Counted from the first letter of the stretch, positions 1-7,245 are shown. The stretch: DNA of 31,093 nt from an uncultured Zetaproteobacteria bacterium (GCA_913056285.1 CAJXNE010000002.1:1-31093), one strand, 5' to 3'. Notes: generated by a model from the sequence alone, not told the origin. A program made the numbers and translations.

Positions 1-11
1 GTCGGGGTGAT

Positions 12-55
12 GCCTGCCTAACGCAGGCTGGGTTTGCCAGCTATGCTGGGCAAAC
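12..55. other. Two tandem hairpins at the window edge
   Basis: Two inverted repeats lie side by side: GCCTGC/GCAGGC at 12-17 and 23-28, and GTTTGCC/GGGCAAAC at about 32-38 and 48-55. They sit next to the terminator at 60-81 and may belong to the 3' end of transcription units on either side. Neither is followed by a clear T-run on the plus strand, so their role is not certain. Confidence 0.4.
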
Positions 56-81
56 AAAAGAGGCCGGGAAAACCCGGCCTC
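56..81 (-). terminator. Rho-independent terminator of the small minus-strand gene
   Basis: A perfect 9-bp stem, GAGGCCGGG (60-68) and CCCGGCCTC (73-81), closes a 4-nt loop. Read on the minus strand it is followed by TTTTGTTT, which gives a standard intrinsic terminator about 60 nt downstream of the stop codon of the small gene at 142-339. Confidence 0.8.
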
Positions 82-141
82 GTGCGAGAGAAGAAAGCAG
101 CACATGGGAAAAATGCTCCCTTTCTTCAGAGAAAATTTAAA

Positions 142-339
142 TCAGGCGTGAGCCTGCATGTGTCTGGCCATCTGAGCCAGACTGCCCAAATCAGTCACCT
201 GAGGATGCTTCGCATCCGCCCGTTTGAGCATGAATGTGGCACCGCCACGATGCTTAAGTTCTGTGTTTTTTCGTGCTTCAACGCCGAACTTCTTTTCAAC
301 CGCATCCAGATAGTTTTTGATAGTATTTTGAATTGCCAT
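142..339 (-). CDS. Small basic protein of unknown function (65 aa)
   Basis: I do not recognise this protein. It is 65 residues long and rich in Lys, Arg and His, with no Cys, no signal peptide and no membrane segment. The first 20 residues could form an amphipathic helix, and a central stretch (KHRGGATFMLKRAD) is Gly/basic. It is judged real because a strong Shine-Dalgarno, AGGAGG, lies 5 nt upstream of the ATG and a good terminator (60-81) follows it, so it is probably a monocistronic transcript. The 160-nt upstream region is AT-rich and carries palindromes, including a Crp/Fnr-like site at 459-475, which suggests regulated expression. The neighbouring kinase gene points the same way but is separated by a hairpin. 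A nucleic-acid-binding or stress-related role is possible but unproven. Confidence 0.7.
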   Translation of the reverse strand: MAIQNTIKNYLDAVEKKFGVEARKNTELKHRGGATFMLKRADAKHPQVTDLGSLAQMARHMQAHA

Positions 340-421
340 GGTAACCTCCTGTGCAAATCAGATGGCGGCATGATGCAAAATACGTGTTAGAATTCGATGA
401 TTGCGACATTAGAATTTTTTT

Positions 422-475
422 ATGAATTCATGAATTATTATTCATTATCGGCAAGTTAGGTGATACATATCACAC
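422..475 (-). promoter_or_regulatory. AT-rich upstream region with Crp/Fnr-like palindrome
   Basis: On the minus strand the sequence TGTGATATGTATCACC (around 459-475) matches the Crp half-site pattern TGTGA-N6-TCACA at 9 of 10 defined positions. Closer to the small gene are two more palindromes: TGAAT-N4-ATTCA (about 431-444) and the perfect ATGAATTCAT at 422-431. A GATAAT-containing stretch between them weakly resembles a Fur box. No convincing -35/-10 pair stands out, so the promoter itself is not assigned. The target of regulation is inferred to be the 65-aa gene at 142-339. Confidence 0.4.
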
Positions 476-478
476 CAG

Positions 479-501
479 CCGGACTATTTTGAATAGCCCG
501 G
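479..501 (-). terminator. Hairpin directly after the histidine kinase stop codon
   Basis: CCGG-a-CTATT (479-488) pairs with AATAG-c-CCGG (492-501) with one mismatch and a 3-nt loop. It begins 1 nt after the kinase stop codon in the direction of transcription. There is no U-run on the minus strand, so it may be an RNA 3'-end stabiliser or a weak terminator. Confidence 0.4.
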
Positions 502-502
502 T

Positions 503-2587
503 TTACGTTCGCATCGCATGCTGTGCTGCTGTGCGCAGGGTATCGAAGCTGAATGGTTTGGTGAGAAAATCATCAGGTCGACAATCATGCACAGGAATCA
601 GAGCGCTTTCTATATTATATCCGGATGACATGACCACATGGATATCCGGCTTGATCTCTCTGAGCTGTTGCAGGCATTCATTGCCATCCATTTCCGGCAT
701 CGTGACATCCAGCAGAACCCAAGAGAAATCCTGATCAGCGCTGAATATTTCCACGGCCTGCTTGCCATTGCCGGCCATCACAACGTCGAACCCCAGTTTT
801 TCCAGCATGCGACTGGCCACCTGAAGAACGCCTTCTTCATCATCCACCAGTAGCACACGACCACTGAATCCAGCTTGCTCGATATCATGTCCGGATTCAT
901 CCACCGGCATGACAGAAACTTTTTTCTCGCTGCAAGGCAACCATGCGGAAATCCGGGTGCCCTGCCCCGGTTCGCTTTCAATCTCAATACCGCCATGATG
1001 GGTTCGAAGAATACCCAGAATAGCACTCAGCCCCAGCCCGCGACCAGTAAATTTCGTAGTAAAAAAAGGATCAAACATGTGTTCAATGGTGTTTTTGTCC
1101 ATGCCGGATCCGTTGTCTGCAATGCACAACACCGCGTAACACCCCGCTTTCAGCTCTGCACCAAAGAAACGGTCAGCTTGTTCCGTATGAAGATGTTTGC
1201 GCGATACGGAAATATCAATCCTGCCCTGTACATCCGGAGCAATGGCTTCAGATGCATTGGTTACCAGATTCAGCAAGACCTGCCCGAATTGAGCACGATC
1301 CGCCTCTATCGCAGTCGGCTGTTGACCAAAATCCCATTGCAGTATCACATGTTTGCCGACTGTAACTTCCACCAGAGACTGCATCGATTTGATCGCATCA
1401 CGTATATAAAACACTTCATATTTTACCAATCCCTTGCCCGAATAGGCCAGCATTTGAGAACACAAGGCGCTGGCTGCCTGCGCGGCTTCATCAATGCAAT
1501 GGATGGAATTTTGGGCGGTATCAGGAAGAACAGGCTCCAGCATGAGTAAATCAACGCTGCCTTTGATAGCAGTCAGCAGGTTATTGAAATCGTGGGCGAT
1601 GCCCCCGGCCATTACGCCCATTGATTCGAGACGCTGGGCATGTTGCATCTGCCGTTCAAGTAAGAGCTGTTCGTCCTCGGCAGCCACCTGTTTGCTGACA
1701 TCGATGGCAAAACCAACCAGCCCTGTTGCTTCCCCATCCTCTCCGGTCAGTTTGATTTTAATCATATCGAATGTGCGTGTTTCGCCATCGGCGCAAGGCA
1801 GGGATTGCCGAAAATAATAAGCGCCGTCGCCTTCAAGGCAGGCCTTATCGGTAACCTGCGTATTCTTCGCAAGCTCATCCGGCATCAATGTGGTGTAATC
1901 ATCAGATTGCAAAGCCGATGCTTCGGAAATACCACTCCACTGAACCCATGCATGATTCAGAAACTGAAGGCGACCGTTTGTGTCAATCATCCAGATGCCA
2001 ATCGGAGAGTGATCGAGAATAGCGCGGATATGTCGCTGCTTGATTGCCAGCTCCTGATAAGACTGCTGAAGCAATAGCTTGCGCGATTCCAGCTGTGATT
2101 GATAAATATGCGCAAATAGCCAAAAGAACAACACGATGGCAACCAGACATAGTAACTGGGACAGCGAATAAGGCGTCTGAATCAAACTGGTCGACTGCAA
2201 TACGGCTGCGATGAGAATTTCCAGCGCAAAAAAGCCGACCCAGTAGCGCGCTTTGTTAACCCGGTGAACGAAATAGGCTACAAACGGGAATCCGGCAATC
2301 CAGTATGCGCCCGTATTGTCCATGCTTTCAAAAAACACCAGCGCTGAAAACAATGTAACTGCCGATGCCATCAACGTATCTTCGACACTGGCCAGGCTGG
2401 CGCCTCTTCGAATGCGCCAGTACGTACCCGACATCACCAGCACCAGTAGAAATTCAGTCAGCGCCAGTGCATAGCAGCAGCCCTCAAGCAGGTGCGTTAC
2501 AATAAAAAAACTCAGCGATAAGCCGCTGACCAGATGCACCCAGGCAAAGACCTTGCGGCGGTCGTCAAATGCTGATGCAGAAATCAT
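503..2587 (-). CDS. Membrane hybrid sensor histidine kinase (PAS-HisKA-HATPase-REC)
   Basis: This is a 694-residue hybrid two-component kinase. Residues about 12-163 hold some five or six hydrophobic segments with short loops, so sensing is probably within or near the membrane. A PAS domain spans about 185-300. The H-box has the phospho-acceptor His332 (GIAHDFNN). The ATP-binding domain shows N440/N444 (N-box), D491-N-G (G1) and the TGRGLGLS loop at 514-521 (G2). A C-terminal receiver domain has the acidic pair D582/D583, phospho-acceptor Asp627 and Lys677. The whole architecture is intact, so autophosphorylation and internal phosphotransfer are expected. No separate DNA-binding regulator or Hpt gene is adjacent, so the output is unknown. 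The gene is divergent from the fmdB-like gene. The start chosen gives a short polar N-terminus before the first helix, and its ribosome binding site is weak. Confidence 0.92.
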   Translation of the reverse strand: MISASAFDDRRKVFAWVHLVSGLSLSFFIVTHLLEGCCYALALTEFLLVLVMSGTYWRIRRGASLASVEDTLMASAVTLFSALVFFESMDNTGAYWIAGFPFVAYFVHRVNKARYWVGFFALEILIAAVLQSTSLIQTPYSLSQLLCLVAIVLFFWLFAHIYQSQLESRKLLLQQSYQELAIKQRHIRAILDHSPIGIWMIDTNGRLQFLNHAWVQWSGISEASALQSDDYTTLMPDELAKNTQVTDKACLEGDGAYYFRQSLPCADGETRTFDMIKIKLTGEDGEATGLVGFAIDVSKQVAAEDEQLLLERQMQHAQRLESMGVMAGGIAHDFNNLLTAIKGSVDLLMLEPVLPDTAQNSIHCIDEAAQAASALCSQMLAYSGKGLVKYEVFYIRDAIKSMQSLVEVTVGKHVILQWDFGQQPTAIEADRAQFGQVLLNLVTNASEAIAPDVQGRIDISVSRKHLHTEQADRFFGAELKAGCYAVLCIADNGSGMDKNTIEHMFDPFFTTKFTGRGLGLSAILGILRTHHGGIEIESEPGQGTRISAWLPCSEKKVSVMPVDESGHDIEQAGFSGRVLLVDDEEGVLQVASRMLEKLGFDVVMAGNGKQAVEIFSADQDFSWVLLDVTMPEMDGNECLQQLREIKPDIHVVMSSGYNIESALIPVHDCRPDDFLTKPFSFDTLRTAAQHAMRT

Positions 2588-2613
2588 GGATGCCCAAGCT
2601 ATGTTTGTATCGC

Positions 2614-2663
2614 ATGCGACTTTCTACGATAAGTGAATTTTTAAGGCAAGCTTTCAGTCGCAT
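2614..2663. promoter_or_regulatory. Spaced inverted repeat between divergent genes
   Basis: Perfect 8-bp inverted copies, ATGCGACT (2614-2621) and AGTCGCAT (2656-2663), are 42 bp apart start to start, about four helical turns, in the 113-bp gap between the histidine kinase and the fmdB-like gene. They could be an operator pair read by one regulator, but an 8-bp match may be chance. Confidence 0.25.
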
Positions 2664-2700
2664 CAGATTTTGCTTAGGTTTTGGCAACAGGAGCATCATC

Positions 2701-2925
2701 ATGCCAATTTATGAATTTCATTGCCGGGCCTGCGACAGCCACTTTGAGACACTGGTTCGTAACCGAGCGGAAGCAGTATCATGTCAACATTGCGGCAGTT
2801 CGGATTTGCAAAAACTCATTTCCGCCCATGCCGTTGGTTCCGGCGCACCGGATACGCCGTGCGGCGCTGCGCCCTGTGCACCGGCCCCGGCCTGTGGCGC
2901 CGGCGCTTGTCCGTCCTGCCACTGA
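2701..2925 (+). CDS. FmdB-family zinc-ribbon protein with Cys-rich tail
   Basis: This 74-residue protein begins MPIYEF, the standard opening of FmdB-type putative regulatory proteins. It has the two CxxC knuckles of the zinc ribbon (C8/C11 and C28/C31). The family is widespread and poorly characterised. The C-terminal third is an Ala/Gly/Pro-rich tail with five more cysteines (C54, C59, C65, C70, C73), ending Cys-His, which might bind additional metal. The ATG at 2701 is preceded by AGGAG at a good distance; the longer reading of this frame from 2569 runs back into the kinase gene and lacks this support. The deaminase gene starts 4 nt after the stop, so the two are likely co-translated. Confidence 0.85.
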   Translation: MPIYEFHCRACDSHFETLVRNRAEAVSCQHCGSSDLQKLISAHAVGSGAPDTPCGAAPCAPAPACGAGACPSCH

Positions 2926-2929
2926 TGTG

Positions 2930-3541
2930 ATGCATCCCGAACCGACATTGCAGCCCGCACAGATATCGCTACATGCACCGGCATGGCTGGCGGCATGGGT
3001 AAATGCGCATGGCGATAGCTATCCGGACGTAGCAACACGCATGCGATTGTGCATCGAATTATCCGCGCTTAACGTCGAGCATGAGACTGGCGGCCCGTTC
3101 GGTGCAGTCGTGTTCGACAGGGCGACGTTTCAATTAATCAGCGCCGGTGTGAATCGCGTGGAATCCTGTTCCGCATCGATTGCACATGCCGAAATCATGG
3201 CCATCACGGCTGCACAGCAACAACTGGGCAGTTTCGACCTGTCCGCCACCGGCCTGCCGGAATGTGAATTGGCCACCAGTTGCGAGCCATGTGCTATGTG
3301 TTTTGGAGCTATTCCGTGGTCGGGCATTCGCCACCTGGTCTGTGCAGCTGGCGATGCAGATGCGCGTCGCATCGGCTTTGACGAGGGGCCCAAATTATCC
3401 GACTGGAACAAGGCTCTGATGCAGCGGGGTATTTCTGTAGCGACAGATGTTTGTCGCGATGAAGCGGTTCTAGTGCTGCAACGCTATGCCACAAAAAACG
3501 GATTGATCTATAATGGCCGTGCTGATTTGAAAGGCGATTGA
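2930..3541 (+). CDS. Nucleoside/guanine deaminase-like enzyme (CDA fold)
   Basis: A zinc-dependent deaminase of the cytidine/deoxycytidylate deaminase superfamily, about 203 residues. The catalytic signature is complete: H-A-E (in IAHAEIM) provides the zinc ligand His and proton-shuttling Glu, and P-C-A-M-C (in EPCAMCFGAI) gives the two zinc Cys ligands. The surrounding GGPFGAVV block and the W after the Cys motif are closer to guanine deaminase (GuaD) than to TadA, so hydrolytic deamination of guanine or a related base is the best guess; the substrate cannot be fixed from sequence. The frame is open from 2681, but the ATG at 2930 (or GTG at 2927), just behind the fmdB stop, gives the normal family length. 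A terminator at 3565-3592 closes the two-gene unit. Confidence 0.82.
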   Translation: MHPEPTLQPAQISLHAPAWLAAWVNAHGDSYPDVATRMRLCIELSALNVEHETGGPFGAVVFDRATFQLISAGVNRVESCSASIAHAEIMAITAAQQQLGSFDLSATGLPECELATSCEPCAMCFGAIPWSGIRHLVCAAGDADARRIGFDEGPKLSDWNKALMQRGISVATDVCRDEAVLVLQRYATKNGLIYNGRADLKGD

Positions 3542-3564
3542 AAGCAGACAGCATTAGTGCGGTC

Positions 3565-3592
3565 GGCTACGGCCATGCCGGAGCCTTTTTCT
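3565..3592 (+). terminator. Intrinsic terminator after the deaminase gene
   Basis: GGCT-a-CGGC (3565-3573) pairs with GCCG-g-AGCC (3577-3585) around a 3-nt loop, with one internal mismatch, and is followed directly by TTTTTC. It lies 24 nt past the stop codon at 3539-3541. Confidence 0.8.
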
Positions 3593-3690
3593 TTGTGTAG
3601 TGCTGGTTGTTTTATACCAAACAATTCGATAAATTGATATGTTAGCCTGCCTGCACTACTTTACCGGGGCAGGGGAATAATTTACGCCAT

Positions 3691-3717
3691 GTTTTTTTTA
3701 AAAAAATTGTCTATAAT
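3691..3717 (+). promoter_or_regulatory. Promoter of the secreted DUF992-like gene
   Basis: A perfect TATAAT (3712-3717) follows a T8/A7 tract (3692-3706) that may bend DNA or act like an UP element. The -35 position has no good match. The next gene has its Shine-Dalgarno about 45 nt downstream, so a leader of roughly 50 nt is expected. Confidence 0.55.
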
Positions 3718-3772
3718 ATCGCCACGTCTTGTTTACTTATAGATGTTAAACTTGTTTAAAGGAGAAACTGAC

Positions 3773-4264
3773 ATGAGAAAATCTTTATATAGCCTTGGTT
3801 TTGCGTTTATTGCATCTGCGATGATGGCAGTTCCTGCATTTGCCGGACATTCAACAGCAGGCACTAAAATTGGCGTCCTGACTTGCGACGCTGTCCCCGG
3901 TTCCAAGCTCAACCTGTTGGTTCATTCGACTACGGATGTTGAGTGTACTTTTAATTCTACTGCTGGCGATGGCACTGAGCATTATGTCGGTGAGACTGGT
4001 GTAGGATTTGGCATTGATCTGAAATGGGATAGCGAAAGCCACCTTGTATTCACTGTCTTTGCAGCTGAAAACAGTGGCATCAACAAACTGTCTACCGGCA
4101 AATATGTCGGTGTTGGCGCAGAAGCGGCAGCAGGCATTGGTCTGGGCGCCCATGTATTGGTTGGCGGCAGCAACAAGAGTGTTTCATTGCAGCCGGCTAT
4201 CGAAGGTGGTGTTGGCGTTGGCGCATCCGCAGGCCTCACATATCTGTATTTACAGGCAAAATAA
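3773..4264 (+). CDS. Secreted DUF992-like protein
   Basis: A 163-residue exported protein. Residues 1-24 form a classical signal peptide (RK, hydrophobic core, AFA cleavage signal before GHS). The mature part has two Cys, in VLTC and VECTF, then E-Y-G and a long Gly/Ala/Val-rich region with GLGAHVLVGGSNKSVSLQP. This order closely resembles the DUF992 family of proteobacterial periplasmic proteins, whose function is unknown; the repeated small-residue stretches suggest beta structure or a glycine-zipper-like surface. The ATG at 3773 has AAAGGAG upstream and places the signal peptide at the N-terminus; the in-frame ATG at 3743 does not. The gene has its own promoter and strong terminator, so it is monocistronic and may be well expressed. 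Confidence 0.82.
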   Translation: MRKSLYSLGFAFIASAMMAVPAFAGHSTAGTKIGVLTCDAVPGSKLNLLVHSTTDVECTFNSTAGDGTEHYVGETGVGFGIDLKWDSESHLVFTVFAAENSGINKLSTGKYVGVGAEAAAGIGLGAHVLVGGSNKSVSLQPAIEGGVGVGASAGLTYLYLQAK

Positions 4265-4288
4265 CCATTCCAAATGGCAGCGTTATTC

Positions 4289-4318
4289 AAAGGGAAGGCT
4301 TTTGCCTTCCCTTTTTAT
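4289..4318 (+). terminator. Strong intrinsic terminator after the DUF992-like gene
   Basis: An 11-bp stem, AAAGGGAAGGC (4289-4299) and GCCTTCCCTTT (4304-4314), with a TTTT loop and a following T-rich tail. This is a textbook terminator 25 nt past the stop codon. Confidence 0.92.
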
Positions 4319-4410
4319 TTCCCCTTGTGAATCAAGGCAGGCAATTCAACGGCAGGGGCCAGGATTGGTATTTCAACCTGTTTTACAAGCGCAATAAACA
4401 ATAGCAACAC

Positions 4411-4953
4411 CTAAGCTATCATACTTTTCGCGATCTCAGCCAGGTGTGCACCATAGCTACGCGCAGCGACAAGCGCGGCATCCGATACAGTATCGGGCAT
4501 ACCTGCATGGTTGCCGCTGCGCCCGTATGGCCCCCATTGCAAACCACCATCGGCATAACCGGGTAATGATTTGGGAAAACCGACCACGACCATGCCATGT
4601 TCGAGAAAATTGGAATAGAGCGCAACCATGGTCTGCTCCACGCCCCCGCCAGCGCCGCCAAAACCGCCGCCTGTGGCAAATACGCCGCCGACCTTTCCTT
4701 CCAGCGCACCTTCCATCCATAGCTTGGCAGCCCGGTCAATCAACTGTTTCATCTGCCATGCCATGGAGCCCATGTGCACAGGCGTGCCGAAGACGATCAC
4801 ATCGGCGGCCTGCAAATGTTCAATGTCTGTATCTGCTGTCGAATGTAAATCAATGGTAATATTCGAGTGTCCGACTCGCATGCCGGCTGCAATCGCTTCA
4901 GCCATTTTCTTTGTGTTGCCGTAATCGGAATGATAGGCAATCAGCACCTGCAT
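4411..4953 (-). CDS. wrbA: WrbA-like flavodoxin / NAD(P)H:quinone oxidoreductase
   Basis: A 180-residue flavodoxin-fold protein. The FMN phosphate loop is near the N-terminus (YHSDYGNTKKMA, residues 7-18). A GTPVHMGSM block and an ATGGGFGGAGGG loop follow, then LEHGMVVVGFP. These are the landmarks of the WrbA/NQO family, which reduces quinones by two electrons with NAD(P)H and FMN. It is slightly shorter than E. coli WrbA (about 198 aa) and the Gly-rich loop replaces the usual TGTQHGGQE, so a related flavodoxin subfamily is possible. The start at 4953 has GGGAGG just upstream; the longer frame to 4980 does not. It is divergent from nfeD with a 77-nt gap. Confidence 0.8.
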   Translation of the reverse strand: MQVLIAYHSDYGNTKKMAEAIAAGMRVGHSNITIDLHSTADTDIEHLQAADVIVFGTPVHMGSMAWQMKQLIDRAAKLWMEGALEGKVGGVFATGGGFGGAGGGVEQTMVALYSNFLEHGMVVVGFPKSLPGYADGGLQWGPYGRSGNHAGMPDTVSDAALVAARSYGAHLAEIAKSMIA

Positions 4954-5018
4954 ATTGTCCTCCCTGTCTGGAAATATCACAGCCTATGAATCCAAGCTGC
5001 AATTTCCAGCCGTTGTGG

Positions 5019-5031
5019 TATACTGGCAAAA
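5019..5031 (+). promoter_or_regulatory. Possible -10 box very close to the nfeD start codon
   Basis: TATACT at 5019-5024 lies only 6 nt before the nfeD ATG at 5031, so initiation from it would give a leaderless mRNA. No Shine-Dalgarno is visible before this ATG. The -35 is poor. The spacing matches that of the trpF promoter. Confidence 0.35.
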
Positions 5032-6392
5032 TGATTCGCAGCTTGATACTAACCATGATGCTGCTGGCCGCATCAGCGGCGCTGTCGGCGCCGGTCGCCC
5101 ACTTGCTTGATATTCAGGGCGCGATTGGCCCGGCTGTTGCTGAAGATGTGGAACATGCCATTGCTGATGCGCAGGGAGTATCGCTGTTCATCCTGCGTAT
5201 GGATACGCCGGGCGGACTGGATCTCTCCATGCGCAGAATTATCAAGGCGATTCTGGCATCCGACGTGCCCGTGGTTGGTTATGTTGCGCCGCAGGGTGCG
5301 CGGGCAGCCAGCGCCGGTACTTATATTCTCTATGCTTCACATATTGCTGCCATGGCGCCTGCCACCAATCTCGGCGCGGCAACACCAGTGCAGATTGGCG
5401 GCATGCCCAAGCCGGACATCAAGCCGCCGTCAACACCCGAACTGCCAGCCTCTCCGGATACCACAAAAAAAGCGCCGTTATCTGATACGGCAGATACGAC
5501 CAAAAGCTCCGACAACCCGATGCAGCATAAAATGGTCAATGATGCAGCGGCATACATTCGCAGCCTGGCCCAGTTACGGGGCCGCAATGCCGATTGGGCG
5601 GAACAGGCAGTGCGTCAGGCCGCTTCACTGTCGGCTAAGCAGGCGCTGAAACAGGATGTGATTGATGTCATTGCGAATGATATCCCGCAACTGTTAATTA
5701 AACTGAATGGGCGCACTGTAGTCACCTCCCGGGGCGAGATCACCCTGCATACGCAGGGCATGTTGGTGGAACACGTTGAGCGCAACTGGAGGAGCCAGCT
5801 ACTGGGGGTGATCAGCGATCCCAATATCGCTTATATCCTGATGCTGCTCGGTGCGTATGGCCTGTTCTTTGAACTGGCCAATCCCGGCTTTGTGCTGCCA
5901 GGCGTGATCGGCGGTATTTCGCTGCTGCTTGCCCTGTTCGCTTTTCAGGTGCTGCCCATCAATATTGCCGGGCTCGGCCTGATCGGGCTCGGCATTGCAT
6001 TTATGATTGCCGAGGCATTTATACCCAGCTTCGGCGCGCTGGGCCTGGGAGGCGTGGTTGCCTTCATCGCCGGTTCGATCATGCTGATGGATACCGGCGT
6101 ACCGGGCTACGGGGTTTCGATGGCGCTGATTGGCTCGGTTGCTTTGATCTCCGCCCTGTTTTTCATCATGATCACCGGCATGGCGATCAAGGCCAGAAAG
6201 CGACCGATTGTCACTGGCGCTGAAGAATTATTGCATGAAACCGGCATCGCGCTGGAATCATTTCAACAGCATGGTCATGTCCAGTTGCATGGCGAAACAT
6301 GGCAGGCCTTGAGCAGTCAGCCTGTTCACAAAGGCGATGCCATTCGCGTGACAGGACGCGATGGTTTGATACTCAACATCACTCTTGAATAA
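5031..6392 (+). CDS. NfeD-family membrane serine protease (long form)
   Basis: A 453-residue long-form NfeD protein. After a signal peptide (about 1-20) comes a ClpP-class protease domain with D58-T-P-G-G and the likely nucleophile Ser94 (RAASAGTY) and general base Lys167 (HKMVNDAA). Between them lies a Pro/Thr/Lys-rich insert (about 127-162). Four or five membrane helices follow (about 256-374), then a C-terminal OB-like beta domain (about 385-453). Archaeal relatives cleave the C-terminus of their stomatin partner, and here a slipin gene follows, so the pair probably works in membrane protein quality control or membrane microdomains. The start at 5031 gives the signal peptide; it lacks a clear ribosome binding site. 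The stop codon lies inside a dispersed repeat. Confidence 0.9.
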   Translation: MIRSLILTMMLLAASAALSAPVAHLLDIQGAIGPAVAEDVEHAIADAQGVSLFILRMDTPGGLDLSMRRIIKAILASDVPVVGYVAPQGARAASAGTYILYASHIAAMAPATNLGAATPVQIGGMPKPDIKPPSTPELPASPDTTKKAPLSDTADTTKSSDNPMQHKMVNDAAAYIRSLAQLRGRNADWAEQAVRQAASLSAKQALKQDVIDVIANDIPQLLIKLNGRTVVTSRGEITLHTQGMLVEHVERNWRSQLLGVISDPNIAYILMLLGAYGLFFELANPGFVLPGVIGGISLLLALFAFQVLPINIAGLGLIGLGIAFMIAEAFIPSFGALGLGGVVAFIAGSIMLMDTGVPGYGVSMALIGSVALISALFFIMITGMAIKARKRPIVTGAEELLHETGIALESFQQHGHVQLHGETWQALSSQPVHKGDAIRVTGRDGLILNITLE

Positions 6393-6463
6393 CAAAATAG
6401 AACATTTTACCATTTTGTTATTCAATCGTTGGGTATTTGCAACGCGACTTGAGTCGCTATTCA
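6382..6463 (+). repeat. 82-nt dispersed hairpin repeat, copy 1
   Basis: The sequence from the last codons of nfeD to 6463 is about 87 percent identical to 10278-10358. It contains a perfect 14-bp inverted repeat (6385-6398 with 6412-6425, 13-nt loop) and a second small hairpin GCGACT/AGTCGC (about 6444-6457). The nfeD stop codon TAA (6390-6392) is in the left arm. The loop differs between copies while both arms are identical, so pairing appears conserved. It may act as a transcript 3'-end structure between nfeD and the slipin gene. Confidence 0.8.
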
Positions 6464-6487
6464 GAACGTGAATACGGAGGTTCAATC

Positions 6488-7231
6488 ATGAATATATTAC
6501 TTGGCGTTGGTATTTTTATACTCATTATTATTTTCAGTGCATTCAGGGTACTGCGCGAATATGAGCGCGGCGTTATTTTTATGCTGGGACGCTTCTGGAA
6601 AGTAAAAGGGCCGGGCCTGATTCTGGTTATTCCGGTCATTCAACAAATGGTACGCGTGGATCTGCGTACGCTGGTATTCGATGTACCCAGTCAGGATGTG
6701 ATTTCCCGCGATAATGTGTCGGTCAAGGTCAATGCAGTGATTTATTTCCGTGTGCTCGATCCCCAGAAAGCCATCATCAATGTGGAAAATTTCTTCGATG
6801 CCACCAGCCAACTGGCGCAAACGACGCTACGTAGCGTGTTAGGTCAGCATGAACTGGATGAAATGCTGGCTGAACGCGATAAACTCAATAAAGATGTACA
6901 GTCGATTCTGGATGCGCAGTCTGATGCATGGGGTATCAAAGTGGCCAACGTGGAAATCAAGCACATCGATTTGGATGAAAGCATGATCCGCGCCATCGCC
7001 AAACAGGCCGAGGCGGAGCGTGAACGTCGCGCCAAAATCATCCATGCCCAGGGTGAAATGCAGGCGGCGGAAAAACTGTTGGAGGCTGCGAGTACGCTAG
7101 CTAAACAACCGCAAGCCATTCAGCTGCGCTATCTGCAAACGCTGACTGAAATCGCCGGAGATCAATCATCGACCATCGTATTTCCGCTCCCGATGGACCT
7201 GATCAAACCGCTTTTGAAACAGGGCGAGTAA
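6488..7231 (+). CDS. Slipin / stomatin-like SPFH-domain protein
   Basis: A 247-residue member of the SPFH/band 7 family. Residues 1-20 are a single membrane anchor, followed by the R-E-Y-E-R-G-V motif, GPGL and the SPFH fold (about 20-190), then an Ala/Glu/Lys-rich helix (about 170-215: QAEAERERRAKIIHA) and a short C-terminal tail (IVFPLPMDL). Slipins form oligomeric membrane scaffolds. The C-terminal hydrophobic stretch is the type of site cleaved by NfeD-like proteases. The ATG at 6488 has GGAGG 8 nt upstream; the ORF extension to 6437 lies in the repeat and is not credible. It is likely co-transcribed with nfeD, although the hairpin repeat between them could reduce its expression. Confidence 0.93.
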   Translation: MNILLGVGIFILIIIFSAFRVLREYERGVIFMLGRFWKVKGPGLILVIPVIQQMVRVDLRTLVFDVPSQDVISRDNVSVKVNAVIYFRVLDPQKAIINVENFFDATSQLAQTTLRSVLGQHELDEMLAERDKLNKDVQSILDAQSDAWGIKVANVEIKHIDLDESMIRAIAKQAEAERERRAKIIHAQGEMQAAEKLLEAASTLAKQPQAIQLRYLQTLTEIAGDQSSTIVFPLPMDLIKPLLKQGE

Positions 7232-7245
7232 CAACAGCCATCTGT

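Noticed and set aside
875..1549. Plus-strand open frame of 224 codons
   Set aside because: Antisense to the catalytic part of the histidine kinase, which shows all kinase boxes.
4911..5030. Extended N-terminus of NfeD from 4911
   Set aside because: The extra 40 residues overlap the divergent wrbA-like gene and would hide a good signal peptide that begins at 5031.
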